Of a stretch of 33,847 bases of DNA, positions 13,909 through 22,150 are shown in pieces. A model generated the notes under the pieces. That model was not told the DNA's origin, did no database searches, and was given only the letters and a program-made list of their open reading frames with translations. The DNA is taken from IMG/VR virus record IMGVR_UViG_3300029268_000072, positions 1 through 33,847 of that record; one strand, given 5' to 3'. The position numbers and the translations under genes were made by a program. Position 1 is the stretch's first letter; every line of letters begins with the position of its first letter. Source of the stretch: a virus.

Positions 13909-16900
13909 ATGGACCAACAACAAACAAAATTAAACGACGAATTAAAGCACCTCAGAGGATACTACAAGCAGGTATTCCGCTCCCCCGAGGGCAAAAATAC
14001 GAACATTGCGCGCCTTTATCAGACCCCTATTTTTTACGAAAACAAGCTGGGAGTGGGAGACGGTGATGGACGAATGCGCAAAATTGACGCCACGCTCAAG
14101 TGGGACGAAACAAAACGAGCGTGGATTTTCGTGTTTAATAACTTCCACCCAGCCATTCCCGAATACGCCGACGAATTTATAGAATTCCGCGACGTATTTC
14201 ACGATAAAGACATAACGATCGGACTTAGGCCATACGCACAGCACGTCAAAGGACGTCTCGTCGAGAGCATCGCCGAAACAACCAACGGATACAATGCCGT
14301 GATTTATGACGACGCATTCGGCACGGGCGTCGATTTGATAGTGCACCCGACAGCCACAGGTTTGAGGAAGCTCGTACGCGTGCGCGAATACGCGCGAGAC
14401 AAAGACATGACCTTTGACTTTGAAATGCGGCTGCCAGCCACAGACGCGAGCGTTGCCTTGACAAAAAAAGAGCACAAAGAAAAAGGCGGAGTGAATGCCA
14501 AGAGACAGGCAGCGATTGACCTCGCAGGAGGCAAGAAAATTATTATAGGCAGCGATAAAAACGGAAACAAAAACCGTGAGAATTTTACATACATAAAACC
14601 CGTCAGAATATGGGATAGCGGAAAGCCGGGCAAAGACTCGGGGAGCAAGAGCGAAATCGCTCACGCTCAAATTTTGACAAAAGACGGGAAAAAAATACTA
14701 CGCAAGACAATCCCTGCGGAATTTTTGAAAAACGCAGTCGGCGAAGTTTTCACTGACGCGACAACAACAATTCAAGAAAGCAAAGATACATACTACGGCA
14801 CAGTTTATGAGACAGGCGGACAGCCCGATGCAGATAACTTTTGGACTGGAGGCTGGGGAGATTGGTATTATTCATTCCTTGAGTGGGATTTGACGGGAAG
14901 CCCCGAGGACGACAAAACCCTATGGGCGAAAATTTGGCTAAAGGTAAATAGCGTCGGTACAAACAACCCTGCACCATTGATTTATATGGTAACCAGCGCG
15001 TGGACGGAAGCAGGAGTCACGAGTGCAAACGTGCCAACTTACACAACCAGCTACGGAATGTACCTGACGAACCCCATAACGATTGGAGCAGGAAACTGGG
15101 ACAACAAAGAGATGACGCATATTTATCGCTTTTGGAAAAACGGCGGATATGCAAATTATGGATTGAAAATTCACGCGACAGCAAATTCGGATAGCGTGTC
15201 CTCGTATTATAGCTCAGATCACGCAACAGAAAGCTATCGTCCATATTTGGAAGTAGCCTACGTTGACGACACAAACGGAGGAGTGCAGAAACAACTCATT
15301 CCGGGCGGACTTCCAATCGCAAACTTAAATAACGGAGCCACCGCATACGCCGCAATTCAGGGTCACGGTTCAGCAGAAAGCTGGACGACAACGTATAACT
15401 GGCGCCGCACGCTCATCGCTAACTCGGGAACCATACGCAGAATTTACTACCATCTTGGCTCAGCACCGGGAAGTGAAAAAAATTATAAATTCACGCTTTA
15501 TAGAAACCTATCCGCAGTTTGGAGTACAACCATAAGCGACTTAAATACCTCTTCATATTTTGACCTTGGACTAAACATCACCGCAGGCGACGATTTGGTA
15601 CTCGCGTGCACGCCAACAGGGACGCCTACCGCGACAACACTCCAGTGGGGTATTGAATTCTGGTCGGCCGACAAAAACTACGTAATAGCCGCAGGCTCGG
15701 GAGGGGCACCAGCAGCAGACGGTACGACAAACTACAACAACGCCGCAGTCGGCGGTTCGTGGTTCCCAAACACGAACTACACGATAGAAAACATAATGCC
15801 TCACGCTTGCCGATTAAAGAGGTTTATGTTCAAAGTCTCCACGGCCCCGGGAGCAGGGAAATCGTGGACAATTAAAGCACTCGTCGGAGGAAGCGAGGTC
15901 GCAAGTATTACGCTTTCCGATACGAATACATACGTCACGGCCGACATTGACGCTGACATAAATGCAGGAAACCACCTGATGATTTCAATCACAGGAGCAG
16001 GCACGCCAAGCACCTCGTCCTTTATTGGCTGGGGCTTTGCCGTAGAGCCTGACGTTCTCGGAGAGTCGGCAATTATGGGAGCGACAGCGAATGCATGGGA
16101 CAACACACAAACGACATACAACCGCGTTTGTGCTTCTTACGCTTCAGCAGAAAACGCCACGCGAGCAAACGTTCAAAGAACGATAACATTCGGGGCTCAA
16201 GTTTTGGCCGCGAAAGTCAAACGACTCGTGGCACGAGTAAGCACTGCCCCAACCGCAGGAAAGAGCTGGGACATTTCGCTTGAAAAAAACGGATCGGACG
16301 CAATATCGCTCAACATTGCTGATACAGACCTTTATAATTGGAATACCGTCGATGAGGTCGCCGTTTCCGCTCAGGATTTGCTCAACATAAAAATGATACC
16401 GAACTCAAGCCCAGCCGCAGGAACAGGACGCTGGTCTTTTGTCGTTTATATCGCACCGAGCCCAGTCGTGAAAGACCTCGCACTCGCCTACGCCGTTACG
16501 CTGACAGTAAGAAACAAGACGCTTCAATACGCGATCGTCTCCCCCACTGACATCACAAAAACACTGGCCTATTCAGTGGAGACTTCCCCAGCTGTAACCA
16601 AGACGGCCGCATATCGAGTGCTCACCGCTGGGGCCGTGATGAAAGACCTCGCTTATACGGTCGTATCCCCTGCTGAAATTTCAAAAACGCTGGCTTACAC
16701 AGTGAAAAGCACGCCAGCCGAAATAACCAAAGGACTGGAGTATTCAGTTTTGACCGAAACGGCGATAACCAAAGACACGCAATACGCCGTAAAGGCTCCA
16801 GTCGCGATCACAAAAGCACTGGCATACACAGTCGGCACAGTCGGAGCGATTACCAAAGGGCTCGCATACGCGATCAGGACAGAGCCAGCAATTACGAAAG

Positions 16901-18165
16901 GAACGCAGTACGCGGTTAAATCCCCCGTCGCCGCAGCCAAAGACCTTGAATACGCAATCAACACCCAGCAGGCCGTCACAAAGGCACTCGCATACGCCGT
17001 AAAGACGGCACAGGCGGTCACCAAAGCCCTCACATACGGAGTTTTGACGACAAGCGGAATAACCAAAGGAGCCGAGTACCAAGTACGCACCAGCGACGAA
17101 ATAACGCTCGGGGCGGAATACACAGTCAAATCCCCTGCCGAAATTACGCGAGCATTGGCATACGCGGTAAAAACAGCCAACGAATTGACGAAAGCACTCG
17201 CCTATCAAGTAACAAGCCCAAGTGCAATCACCAAAGGGGCACAATACGCAGTCACAAGCCCCGTGGAAGTCACCAAAACCCTCGCTTACGAGATAAACCT
17301 CGTTTATACGCACGAGATAACCAAGGCAATGGCCTATACGGTGCTGACCGCCTCGGAATTGACCAAGGGCATGGCTTACGCCATCCAAACCGAGATAGGC
17401 ATCACCAAGGGGCTCCTATACGCCGTAAAAGCGCCCCAGGAGCTCACCAAGGGGCTTGTGTACGCCCTCCTGACCGCCAACGAGCTCACAAAGGGGCTGG
17501 CCTACGCAATCGTGGCCGAGGGGGCAATAACCAAAGGCCTCGAGTACCAGGTAACATCCGAACAGGCGGTCACCAAAGGACTCCAGTATGCGGTCGTGGC
17601 TCCCCAGGAAATAACCAGGGCGCTTGCATACGCCGTCCTCACTGCTCCGGAGATCACGAAAGGATTGGCGTACGCGATCCTGACATCCGGCGCGCTGACG
17701 AAAGGGCTCGCATACGCAGTCACAACCGAGCAAGCAATCACCAAGGGCTTGCAGTATTCTGTGCTCACCGAAAACGCACTGACCAAGGGACTCGCATACG
17801 AAATCGTCACGGCCCAGGAGATTCAAAAAGGCCTGGCCTACGCGGTCATCACTGAAGAGGCGATCACCAAGGCACTCGGATACGCAATCCTAACCACGGC
17901 CGGCATTACGAAAGGCCTGGAGTACGGCATCGTGGTCGAGGGCGGGGTAACGAAAGGACTGGCATACGACGTGATCACCACACACGCGATCACAAAGGGC
18001 ATGGAGTACGTCCTGCAAATCAACCCGTACTTCCCGCTCCCATCACCGTACACGCCGAAGAGCGGCATCTATACGGCGAAGCAAAGCCCCTACGGAGGCC
18101 GGACCAGTCCGTACACGCCCAAGGGTGGGATTTACACCCCGCTGCCTGGTAGAACGTCGAATTAA
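13909..18165 (+). CDS. Giant fibre-like virion protein with 14-residue repeats
   Basis: 1418 residues. Residues 1 to about 280 form a beta-rich N-terminal part of unknown family. About 285-450 looks like a DNRLRE/carbohydrate-binding beta-sandwich (K-D-T-Y-Y-G-T-V then F-L-E-W-D-L-T-G, ending R-P-Y-L-E-V-A-Y-V). About 455-850 has three related lectin-like sandwich repeats, each with A-P-G-x-x-K-x-W/Y. Residues 853-1374 are about 37 copies of xTKxLxYxVxxxxx, and the C-terminus repeats S-P-Y-T-P-K-x-G-I-Y-T. Position between capsid and connector genes suggests a head fibre or other virion adhesin that binds host glycans. No secretion signal. Confidence 0.75.
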   Translation: MDQQQTKLNDELKHLRGYYKQVFRSPEGKNTNIARLYQTPIFYENKLGVGDGDGRMRKIDATLKWDETKRAWIFVFNNFHPAIPEYADEFIEFRDVFHDKDITIGLRPYAQHVKGRLVESIAETTNGYNAVIYDDAFGTGVDLIVHPTATGLRKLVRVREYARDKDMTFDFEMRLPATDASVALTKKEHKEKGGVNAKRQAAIDLAGGKKIIIGSDKNGNKNRENFTYIKPVRIWDSGKPGKDSGSKSEIAHAQILTKDGKKILRKTIPAEFLKNAVGEVFTDATTTIQESKDTYYGTVYETGGQPDADNFWTGGWGDWYYSFLEWDLTGSPEDDKTLWAKIWLKVNSVGTNNPAPLIYMVTSAWTEAGVTSANVPTYTTSYGMYLTNPITIGAGNWDNKEMTHIYRFWKNGGYANYGLKIHATANSDSVSSYYSSDHATESYRPYLEVAYVDDTNGGVQKQLIPGGLPIANLNNGATAYAAIQGHGSAESWTTTYNWRRTLIANSGTIRRIYYHLGSAPGSEKNYKFTLYRNLSAVWSTTISDLNTSSYFDLGLNITAGDDLVLACTPTGTPTATTLQWGIEFWSADKNYVIAAGSGGAPAADGTTNYNNAAVGGSWFPNTNYTIENIMPHACRLKRFMFKVSTAPGAGKSWTIKALVGGSEVASITLSDTNTYVTADIDADINAGNHLMISITGAGTPSTSSFIGWGFAVEPDVLGESAIMGATANAWDNTQTTYNRVCASYASAENATRANVQRTITFGAQVLAAKVKRLVARVSTAPTAGKSWDISLEKNGSDAISLNIADTDLYNWNTVDEVAVSAQDLLNIKMIPNSSPAAGTGRWSFVVYIAPSPVVKDLALAYAVTLTVRNKTLQYAIVSPTDITKTLAYSVETSPAVTKTAAYRVLTAGAVMKDLAYTVVSPAEISKTLAYTVKSTPAEITKGLEYSVLTETAITKDTQYAVKAPVAITKALAYTVGTVGAITKGLAYAIRTEPAITKGTQYAVKSPVAAAKDLEYAINTQQAVTKALAYAVKTAQAVTKALTYGVLTTSGITKGAEYQVRTSDEITLGAEYTVKSPAEITRALAYAVKTANELTKALAYQVTSPSAITKGAQYAVTSPVEVTKTLAYEINLVYTHEITKAMAYTVLTASELTKGMAYAIQTEIGITKGLLYAVKAPQELTKGLVYALLTANELTKGLAYAIVAEGAITKGLEYQVTSEQAVTKGLQYAVVAPQEITRALAYAVLTAPEITKGLAYAILTSGALTKGLAYAVTTEQAITKGLQYSVLTENALTKGLAYEIVTAQEIQKGLAYAVITEEAITKALGYAILTTAGITKGLEYGIVVEGGVTKGLAYDVITTHAITKGMEYVLQINPYFPLPSPYTPKSGIYTAKQSPYGGRTSPYTPKGGIYTPLPGRTSN
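16465..18030 (+). repeat. 42-bp coding repeat array (about 37 units)
   Basis: In-frame units encode variants of ITKGLAYAVLTANE; T-K, L, Y and V positions are nearly constant and the last five residues vary. Almost all units are exactly 14 residues. One unit near 17269-17316 has 16 (ending N-L-V-Y-T-H-E). Alternating hydrophobic residues suggest a beta-solenoid or stacked-strand rod. Nearby units are similar in DNA, so unequal recombination could change rod length. Confidence 0.9.
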
Positions 18166-18175
18166 AAGCTATAAT
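18147..18175 (+). promoter_or_regulatory. Promoter for head-tail connector operon
   Basis: TGGTAG (18147-18152), 17 bases, TATAAT (18170-18175). ATG follows 14 bases later at 18190, leaving a leader of only about seven bases, too short for a Shine-Dalgarno site. Resembles the promoter at 12633 in both boxes and spacing. Confidence 0.5.
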
Positions 18176-18189
18176 TAAACCACAAACAT

Positions 18190-18813
18190 ATGGCAGCAAA
18201 AGGATACACAACCAAGACCAAAATCGAGAACTATATCCTCCAGGACATAGACAGCTCGTTCGATTCCCAAATTCAAAGCTGGATCGAGGGCATCGAGAGA
18301 ATCATCGACCAAATAACCGGCCGGAACTTCATCGCGGACTCGGCCGCCTCTGCGCGCGTCTTTGACGGCGACGGAAGCAACGAGCTCCTGATCGATGAAT
18401 GCGTGGCGATCACGAAAGTGGAAGCCGGCAACGACGGATACGGTGGCTCGTTCACCGAGGTGCTCGCAACCGGAGCCGACAAATACTTCACCGAACCGGC
18501 CAACGCAATCGCAAAAGGATACCCGATCCACAAGGTCACGCTCCGATCAAAGTCGTGGCTCGAGGGGATTCAGAACCAAAGGATCACCGCCAAGTGGGGA
18601 TACTCGACAGCCGTGCCCGCCGACATTGAATTCGCGGCCACTGTGTTCGTCGCCGGCGTCCTCAACCAGCACAGGCAGGGCGGAGATCAGATCAAGAGTG
18701 AAAGCATCGGAAATTACCAGGTCACCTACAACACCGACAAGGAGGGTGACTCATTCGGTGACTTCACCCGCGCCAAGGAGATCTTGAGCGCCTACACGAA
18801 ATTAAACATATGA
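18190..18813 (+). CDS. Head-tail connector protein (gp6-like)
   Basis: The 207-residue protein resembles HK97 gp6-type adaptors that dock under the portal. An N-terminal helical pair contains S-F-D-S-Q-I-Q-S-W-I-E-G-I-E-R-I-I-D-Q-I-T-G-R-N-F. A beta insert with R-V-F-D-G-D-G-S-N-E-L follows, and C-terminal helices contain A-A-T-V-F-V-A-G-V-L-N-Q-H. The stop overlaps the next ATG by four bases. The order connector, closure, completion protein fits siphovirus neck operons. Confidence 0.8.
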   Translation: MAAKGYTTKTKIENYILQDIDSSFDSQIQSWIEGIERIIDQITGRNFIADSAASARVFDGDGSNELLIDECVAITKVEAGNDGYGGSFTEVLATGADKYFTEPANAIAKGYPIHKVTLRSKSWLEGIQNQRITAKWGYSTAVPADIEFAATVFVAGVLNQHRQGGDQIKSESIGNYQVTYNTDKEGDSFGDFTRAKEILSAYTKLNI

Positions 18814-19130
18814 GCATAGAACGCTTTTACAACATAACCATCGCCGTGACCCGAATGTCCTGGTCCGGAGAAAGCTCGGCTGAAGCATCAGTCGGCTCTT
18901 TCTCGGGACACATACAACAGGCCAACGCGGAGCTCGCACAGCAGATTGCTGAAGCGTGGGGTAAAACCTTTCTCGTGTGGTGCGACAAGACGACCGACGT
19001 CGAGGCGGGGGATACACTCACAATCGCAACGGGCGATCATGCCGGCACGTACTCAGTGAAGAACGTCAGGCAGAACGTCGTCGGGGTTAACCAGCACCTC
19101 GAACTCACCGTCATCAAGGACATCGCGTAA
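18810..19130 (+). CDS. Putative head-closure (neck) protein
   Basis: A 106-residue, beta-rich protein (N-I-T-I-A-V-T-R-M then F-L-V-W-C-D-K-T-T-D-V-E-A-G-D-T-L-T-I and H-L-E-L-T-V-I-K). The size, barrel-like strand pattern and position directly after the connector fit head-closure proteins that plug the portal after packaging. Sequence similarity alone is weak, so the call rests mostly on gene order. Coupled to the upstream gene by ATGA overlap. Confidence 0.6.
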   Translation: MSIERFYNITIAVTRMSWSGESSAEASVGSFSGHIQQANAELAQQIAEAWGKTFLVWCDKTTDVEAGDTLTIATGDHAGTYSVKNVRQNVVGVNQHLELTVIKDIA

Positions 19131-19154
19131 CTGCGGTATACCTGGTGGCCTCCT

Positions 19155-19598
19155 ATGAGATCCACTTTTACAACAGCAATAATAATCGCCGTGCTCATTC
19201 TCGCAATTCCAGGCAAGGCAAACAGTCCACTCGCGCAAAAACCGTATAGAACGCTCCAGCATGCGCCAGTAGATCCGGCCCCGTACAAAGCGGAGCTTCG
19301 AGCCATTGCCCTTGCCAAAGGACTCCCTGAAGCCAAGATCATCGAAATAGAACAGACCATCGGGGGAGTACCAGGCAATGAGGTATGCCCGAACGGAGAG
19401 AGCGGGTGGTACGACAAAGCAGTGGGCGATAACGGCCACTCATTGGGCATGGTGCAGATAAACCTGCCAAGCCACCCGAACGTGACCCGGGAGCAAGCGC
19501 TTGACGCCACGTTCTCGCTGAACTTCATCGTCGACGCATGGTTAAACAATGACATGTGGATGTGGACATGTTGGAAAGCACTCCCCGAAAAATTGTAA
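19155..19598 (+). CDS. Secreted lysozyme/transglycosylase-like protein
   Basis: The 147-residue protein has a hydrophobic signal or anchor at residues 5-20. A lysozyme-like domain follows, with the likely catalytic glutamate E82 in N-G-E-S-G-W and then G-D-N-G-H-S-L-G-M-V-Q-I-N-L-P at 91-105. C78 and C139 could form a disulfide, fitting an extracytoplasmic place. It should cleave peptidoglycan glycan strands. Unusually, it sits inside the neck operon rather than with the lysis genes at 27303-28912. It may therefore be a virion-associated lysin for genome entry, or a second endolysin. Confidence 0.75.
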   Translation: MRSTFTTAIIIAVLILAIPGKANSPLAQKPYRTLQHAPVDPAPYKAELRAIALAKGLPEAKIIEIEQTIGGVPGNEVCPNGESGWYDKAVGDNGHSLGMVQINLPSHPNVTREQALDATFSLNFIVDAWLNNDMWMWTCWKALPEKL

Positions 19599-19607
19599 AA
19601 TAAAGCT

Positions 19608-20042
19608 ATGAGTATTCAATGGGTAGGACTAAAAGAACTGCGAGCGGCAATCGCCAGGAATCCGCAAAAGGTGCTGGACGAAGCGCGCCTGTTCTTGACC
19701 CGGGGCTTGAGCGTCTACAAGCAAGGCATCATCCGCGACCCGTGGAGGGTGGGCGGACTGGCCGGTGGCTCCCCTGTTTCAAACGATCCCCGCTACCCGC
19801 GCAAGTATCAACGACAGCGATCCGGCAACCTGCGCGACACGCACGTCACCGAGATCAACGGGCTTGAGGGTCGAATCGGGCCGAACCTGCAAGCAGCACC
19901 ATACGCGAAGTTTGTGCATCACGGGACCAGGCACATGCGAGGCCGACCCTGGCTCGATTACGTGAAGCAAAACAAAGAGGGCGAGATTGAAAAGCTGTAT
20001 CGTGGTATGCTTAATAATATCGTCGGCGACCTCGCAAGATAA
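19608..20042 (+). CDS. HK97 gp10-like neck/tail completion protein
   Basis: The 144-residue protein has the features of the HK97 gp10 family: L-K-E-L-R-A-A-I near the start, G-N-L-R-D-T-H, and A-P-Y-A-K-F-V-H-H-G-T-R-H-M-R-G-R-P-W-L near the C-terminus. These small proteins join the neck to the tail in siphoviruses. Preceded by the lysozyme-like gene (nine-base gap) and followed four bases later by the tail terminator candidate. Confidence 0.82.
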   Translation: MSIQWVGLKELRAAIARNPQKVLDEARLFLTRGLSVYKQGIIRDPWRVGGLAGGSPVSNDPRYPRKYQRQRSGNLRDTHVTEINGLEGRIGPNLQAAPYAKFVHHGTRHMRGRPWLDYVKQNKEGEIEKLYRGMLNNIVGDLAR

Positions 20043-20046
20043 ACAT

Positions 20047-20475
20047 ATGGGACTCTACGAAACACTTATAGGAAAAATCACAACGACGCTCCAGGCGGTC
20101 ACATCCGTCAAAGACGTCTTCAGCGTGCCGAAAAGCAAGCTGACAAAATTCCCCTGCGTATTTTTCAAGCCCACCGGATTCACCAACACATTCGAAACGA
20201 ACTCGGAGAACATGGCAATCTATCGCTTCATGATGGTGGTGATGGTCGGCACCTCCGGCACAACGCCCGAGACAGCATTCGGCACAGTCCTCCCTCACAC
20301 GGTGGATGACATCATCGCCAAATTCAATGCTGACTGGAACCAGGGAGTCATCGACGGGCACCGATGCACCGTGAAGATAGACAGCGCCGACAGCTGGGAA
20401 ATGTCGGAAGAACAGGACGGCCTTGTGGCATACGCTCCCCTCAACGTGGAGATTAGACTCCTAACCAATAACTAA
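20047..20475 (+). CDS. Putative tail terminator/completion protein
   Basis: From the ATG at 20047 the product is 142 residues. It starts G-L-Y-E-T-L-I-G-K-I-T-T-T-L and has F-P-C-V-F-F-K-P-T-G-F-T-N. The middle of M-M-V-V-M-V-G-T-S-G is a hydrophobic beta strand, and it ends L-N-V-E-I-R-L. This alpha/beta outline and the position before the tail tube match tail terminator (gpU-like) proteins that cap the tail. The open frame begins at 19987, but that extension overlaps the previous gene and lacks protein character. Confidence 0.65.
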   Translation: MGLYETLIGKITTTLQAVTSVKDVFSVPKSKLTKFPCVFFKPTGFTNTFETNSENMAIYRFMMVVMVGTSGTTPETAFGTVLPHTVDDIIAKFNADWNQGVIDGHRCTVKIDSADSWEMSEEQDGLVAYAPLNVEIRLLTNN

Positions 20476-20506
20476 AATGCTTAAGCACGGAGACTGGGCA
20501 CCTCGC

Positions 20507-20535
20507 TTGTTGACAACAAACTAGAGTGCTACAAT
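20507..20535 (+). promoter_or_regulatory. Promoter for tail-tube transcript
   Basis: TTGTTG (20507-20512), 17 bases, TACAAT (20530-20535). TTGACA at 20510 is a better hexamer but has only a 14-base spacer. TCGCTTGTTG is shared exactly with the promoter at 25430. Confidence 0.7.
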
Positions 20536-20552
20536 AAAGTTAAAGGAACCGA

Positions 20553-20606
20553 TCCTTACGGAAGAACCGAGGGACCGAGCACCAGTGATGCTCTGTCCCC
20601 ATTTTT
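20553..20606 (+). promoter_or_regulatory. Leader attenuator, copy 2 (before tail tube)
   Basis: Hairpin A: TCCT (20553-20556) with GGGA (20571-20574) and CGG/CCG closing an AAGAA loop. Hairpin B: GGGAC (20571-20575) and GAGCA (20577-20581) with TGCTC (20589-20593) and GTCCC (20595-20599), then the U-run at 20602-20606, a typical intrinsic terminator. The strand GGGA is needed by both, so A and B exclude each other. This is the layout of an attenuator or protein-dependent antiterminator. Confidence 0.8.
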
Positions 20607-20632
20607 ATTAAAAATAACTTAACAACAAACAT

Positions 20633-21619
20633 ATGGAAATCGTAGGACGACAAATAGAATTCGGAGTCGCAACAGAAGCGAGCCGAGGTTCCGCAGAAAC
20701 TACTGCGGACAAGTGGATGCGAAAAGTCACGGCAAACGTCGTTGAACGCGCAACGCATGCGCTTGATGACAGTACGCGCGGACGACTTGAGGACGGCGAG
20801 GGTCGCCGAAAAGTGCAGTCCCACATCGAGGGCGACGTCGAGGGTATCCTCCACGCCGATGTTCTCGGGTGGTTCCTCGCAAACATCTACGGAGTGGTCA
20901 ACACCACGACCGTAACGGGATCGGTAAAATCTCACGTCTTCACTCTTCGCCAAAACATCCAGCACCAATCGCTGACACTCTTCGCAAAGGACGGCTCCGT
21001 CCAGCAAAGCGTATTCAGTAACGCGATGATCAACACACTGGAGATCACCGCCGCAATCGACGACTACGTTCGCTTCAGCGCGAGCTTCCTCGCCGCAGTC
21101 GCCGCATCAAACAGCGCGACCCCGAGCTATGATACCGAGTACGACTTCGTCGCACGCGATATCACTGTGAAGATCGCCGACTCTGAAGCAGGACTCGCCG
21201 GCGCGACAGCAACCAAGGTCAAAGACCTCGGCATCAAGTGGGACCAGGGACTCATCCGCGACCACGTCGTCGGTGCATACGCTCCGGGCGACATCTACAA
21301 CGCCCGTCTCATGATCGACGGAAACTTCACTCTGAACTTCGCCGACGAGACATTCAAAGACCTCTACCTCGGCAACACTGCCAAGTACATGAGCATCACG
21401 ATTGCCGGAGAAGCCGACATCGGATCGGGCAACTTCCCTACCATCACCATCGTGCTCAACAAGGTACAGTTTATGGACTGGAACCGAGCCGGCGGAGCAA
21501 ACGAACTGGTCACCGAACCGATCACGTTCCGCGCATTCTACAACCCAACGGATTCGGAGCAGTCGACCGTAACCGTCAAGAACCTCACAGCTTCGTACGC
21601 TAACGTACCGAGCGCATAA
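20633..21619 (+). CDS. Major tail (tube) protein
   Basis: A 328-residue beta-rich protein with few lysines clustered and many Thr/Ser. It starts with V-G-R-Q-I-E-F-G-V-A-T-E-A-S-R-G, a common opening of siphovirus tube proteins. It contains A-A-I-D-D-Y-V-R-F-S-A-S-F and ends with P-I-T-F-R-A-F-Y-N. Its place after the terminator candidate and before the frameshifted chaperone and tape measure makes the call firm. It forms the hexameric rings of the tail. Expression is apparently controlled by its own promoter and leader attenuator, as expected for a protein needed in large amounts late. Confidence 0.85.
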   Translation: MEIVGRQIEFGVATEASRGSAETTADKWMRKVTANVVERATHALDDSTRGRLEDGEGRRKVQSHIEGDVEGILHADVLGWFLANIYGVVNTTTVTGSVKSHVFTLRQNIQHQSLTLFAKDGSVQQSVFSNAMINTLEITAAIDDYVRFSASFLAAVAASNSATPSYDTEYDFVARDITVKIADSEAGLAGATATKVKDLGIKWDQGLIRDHVVGAYAPGDIYNARLMIDGNFTLNFADETFKDLYLGNTAKYMSITIAGEADIGSGNFPTITIVLNKVQFMDWNRAGGANELVTEPITFRAFYNPTDSEQSTVTVKNLTASYANVPSA

Positions 21620-21624
21620 GCAAT

Positions 21625-21948
21625 ATGAAACAGGTCAAACTCTCAACGTGCACAGTCGACATCGTCGAAAAAATCACCTGGGGAATGCAGGAGGAGATCC
21701 GCGCAGCAATGCTCGGAGGTATCCGCGTCTCGGGACTCACCGATAAAGAAAAGCAGAACCTGGAGCTTGACTCCGCTGTCCTCATGAAAGCGAAGTACAA
21801 AGCGCTCGAGCTCTGCGTGAAGAAAATCACCGACGCCGAGGGCAAGGAATCTACCTACTCAAAGGAGTGGATGGATAACCTCTCGGTGGAAGATGGCGAC
21901 GCTCTCTTCCTGGCGGTGAATGAAGTGACGGATCCAAAAAAAAAATAA
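21625..21948 (+). CDS. Tail assembly chaperone, short form (gpG-like)
   Basis: The 107-residue protein precedes the tape measure and ends D-P-K-K-K immediately before TAA. It contains A-A-M-L-G-G-I-R-V-S-G-L-T-D-K-E and a helical second half. In lambda and many siphoviruses, this slot encodes gpG, which binds the tape measure during tail assembly, plus a frameshifted G-T product. Here the final codons run over ten A's, the classic slippery arrangement. It begins in a CAATATG context four bases after the tail tube stop. Confidence 0.82.
   Translation: MKQVKLSTCTVDIVEKITWGMQEEIRAAMLGGIRVSGLTDKEKQNLELDSAVLMKAKYKALELCVKKITDAEGKESTYSKEWMDNLSVEDGDALFLAVNEVTDPKKK
21936..21945 (+). other. Slippery A10 frameshift site
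   Basis: Ten consecutive A's encode lysines just before the TAA at 21946-21948. Slippage by -1 reads A-A-A, A-A-A, then ATA at 21945 and continues in the open frame to 22148. Both ribosomal slippage and RNA polymerase slippage on the homopolymer could produce the longer product. Confidence 0.8.
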
Positions 21949-22148
21949 CCCCAGGATCCAAGCTACGACAAGAGCTCGAGGGGAAGAAACAGTGGAGTGA
22001 GCCGGTCATCTATGAGGCGTTATCAGCAAGGTACGGATGGACGCCGAATCAGATCCGCGAACTCTACCTCGAGGATGTGCTCCAATACCTCGAGATCATT
22101 GCGGAAATTAACCGCATCGAGAAAATAAGGAGCATGAAACAAAAATAG
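21945..22148 (+). CDS. Frameshift extension of tail chaperone (gpT-like)
   Basis: In the -1 frame relative to the 21625 gene, 67 codons run from 21945 to a TAG at 22146-22148. The sequence includes S-E-P-V-I-Y-E-A-L-S-A-R-Y-G-W-T-P-N-Q-I-R-E-L and a leucine-rich helix typical of gpT-like extensions. The frame has no useful start codon of its own, its only Met being near the end. It should therefore appear only as a C-terminal extension of the chaperone. It ends two bases before the tape measure ATG. Confidence 0.85.
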   Translation: MTPGSKLRQELEGKKQWSEPVIYEALSARYGWTPNQIRELYLEDVLQYLEIIAEINRIEKIRSMKQK

Positions 22149-22150
22149 CT

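Noticed and set aside
16465-18030. CRISPR array suggested by the 42-bp period
   Set aside because: The period is a coding repeat of 14 residues in one open frame, with variation at codon level and no repeat-spacer alternation.
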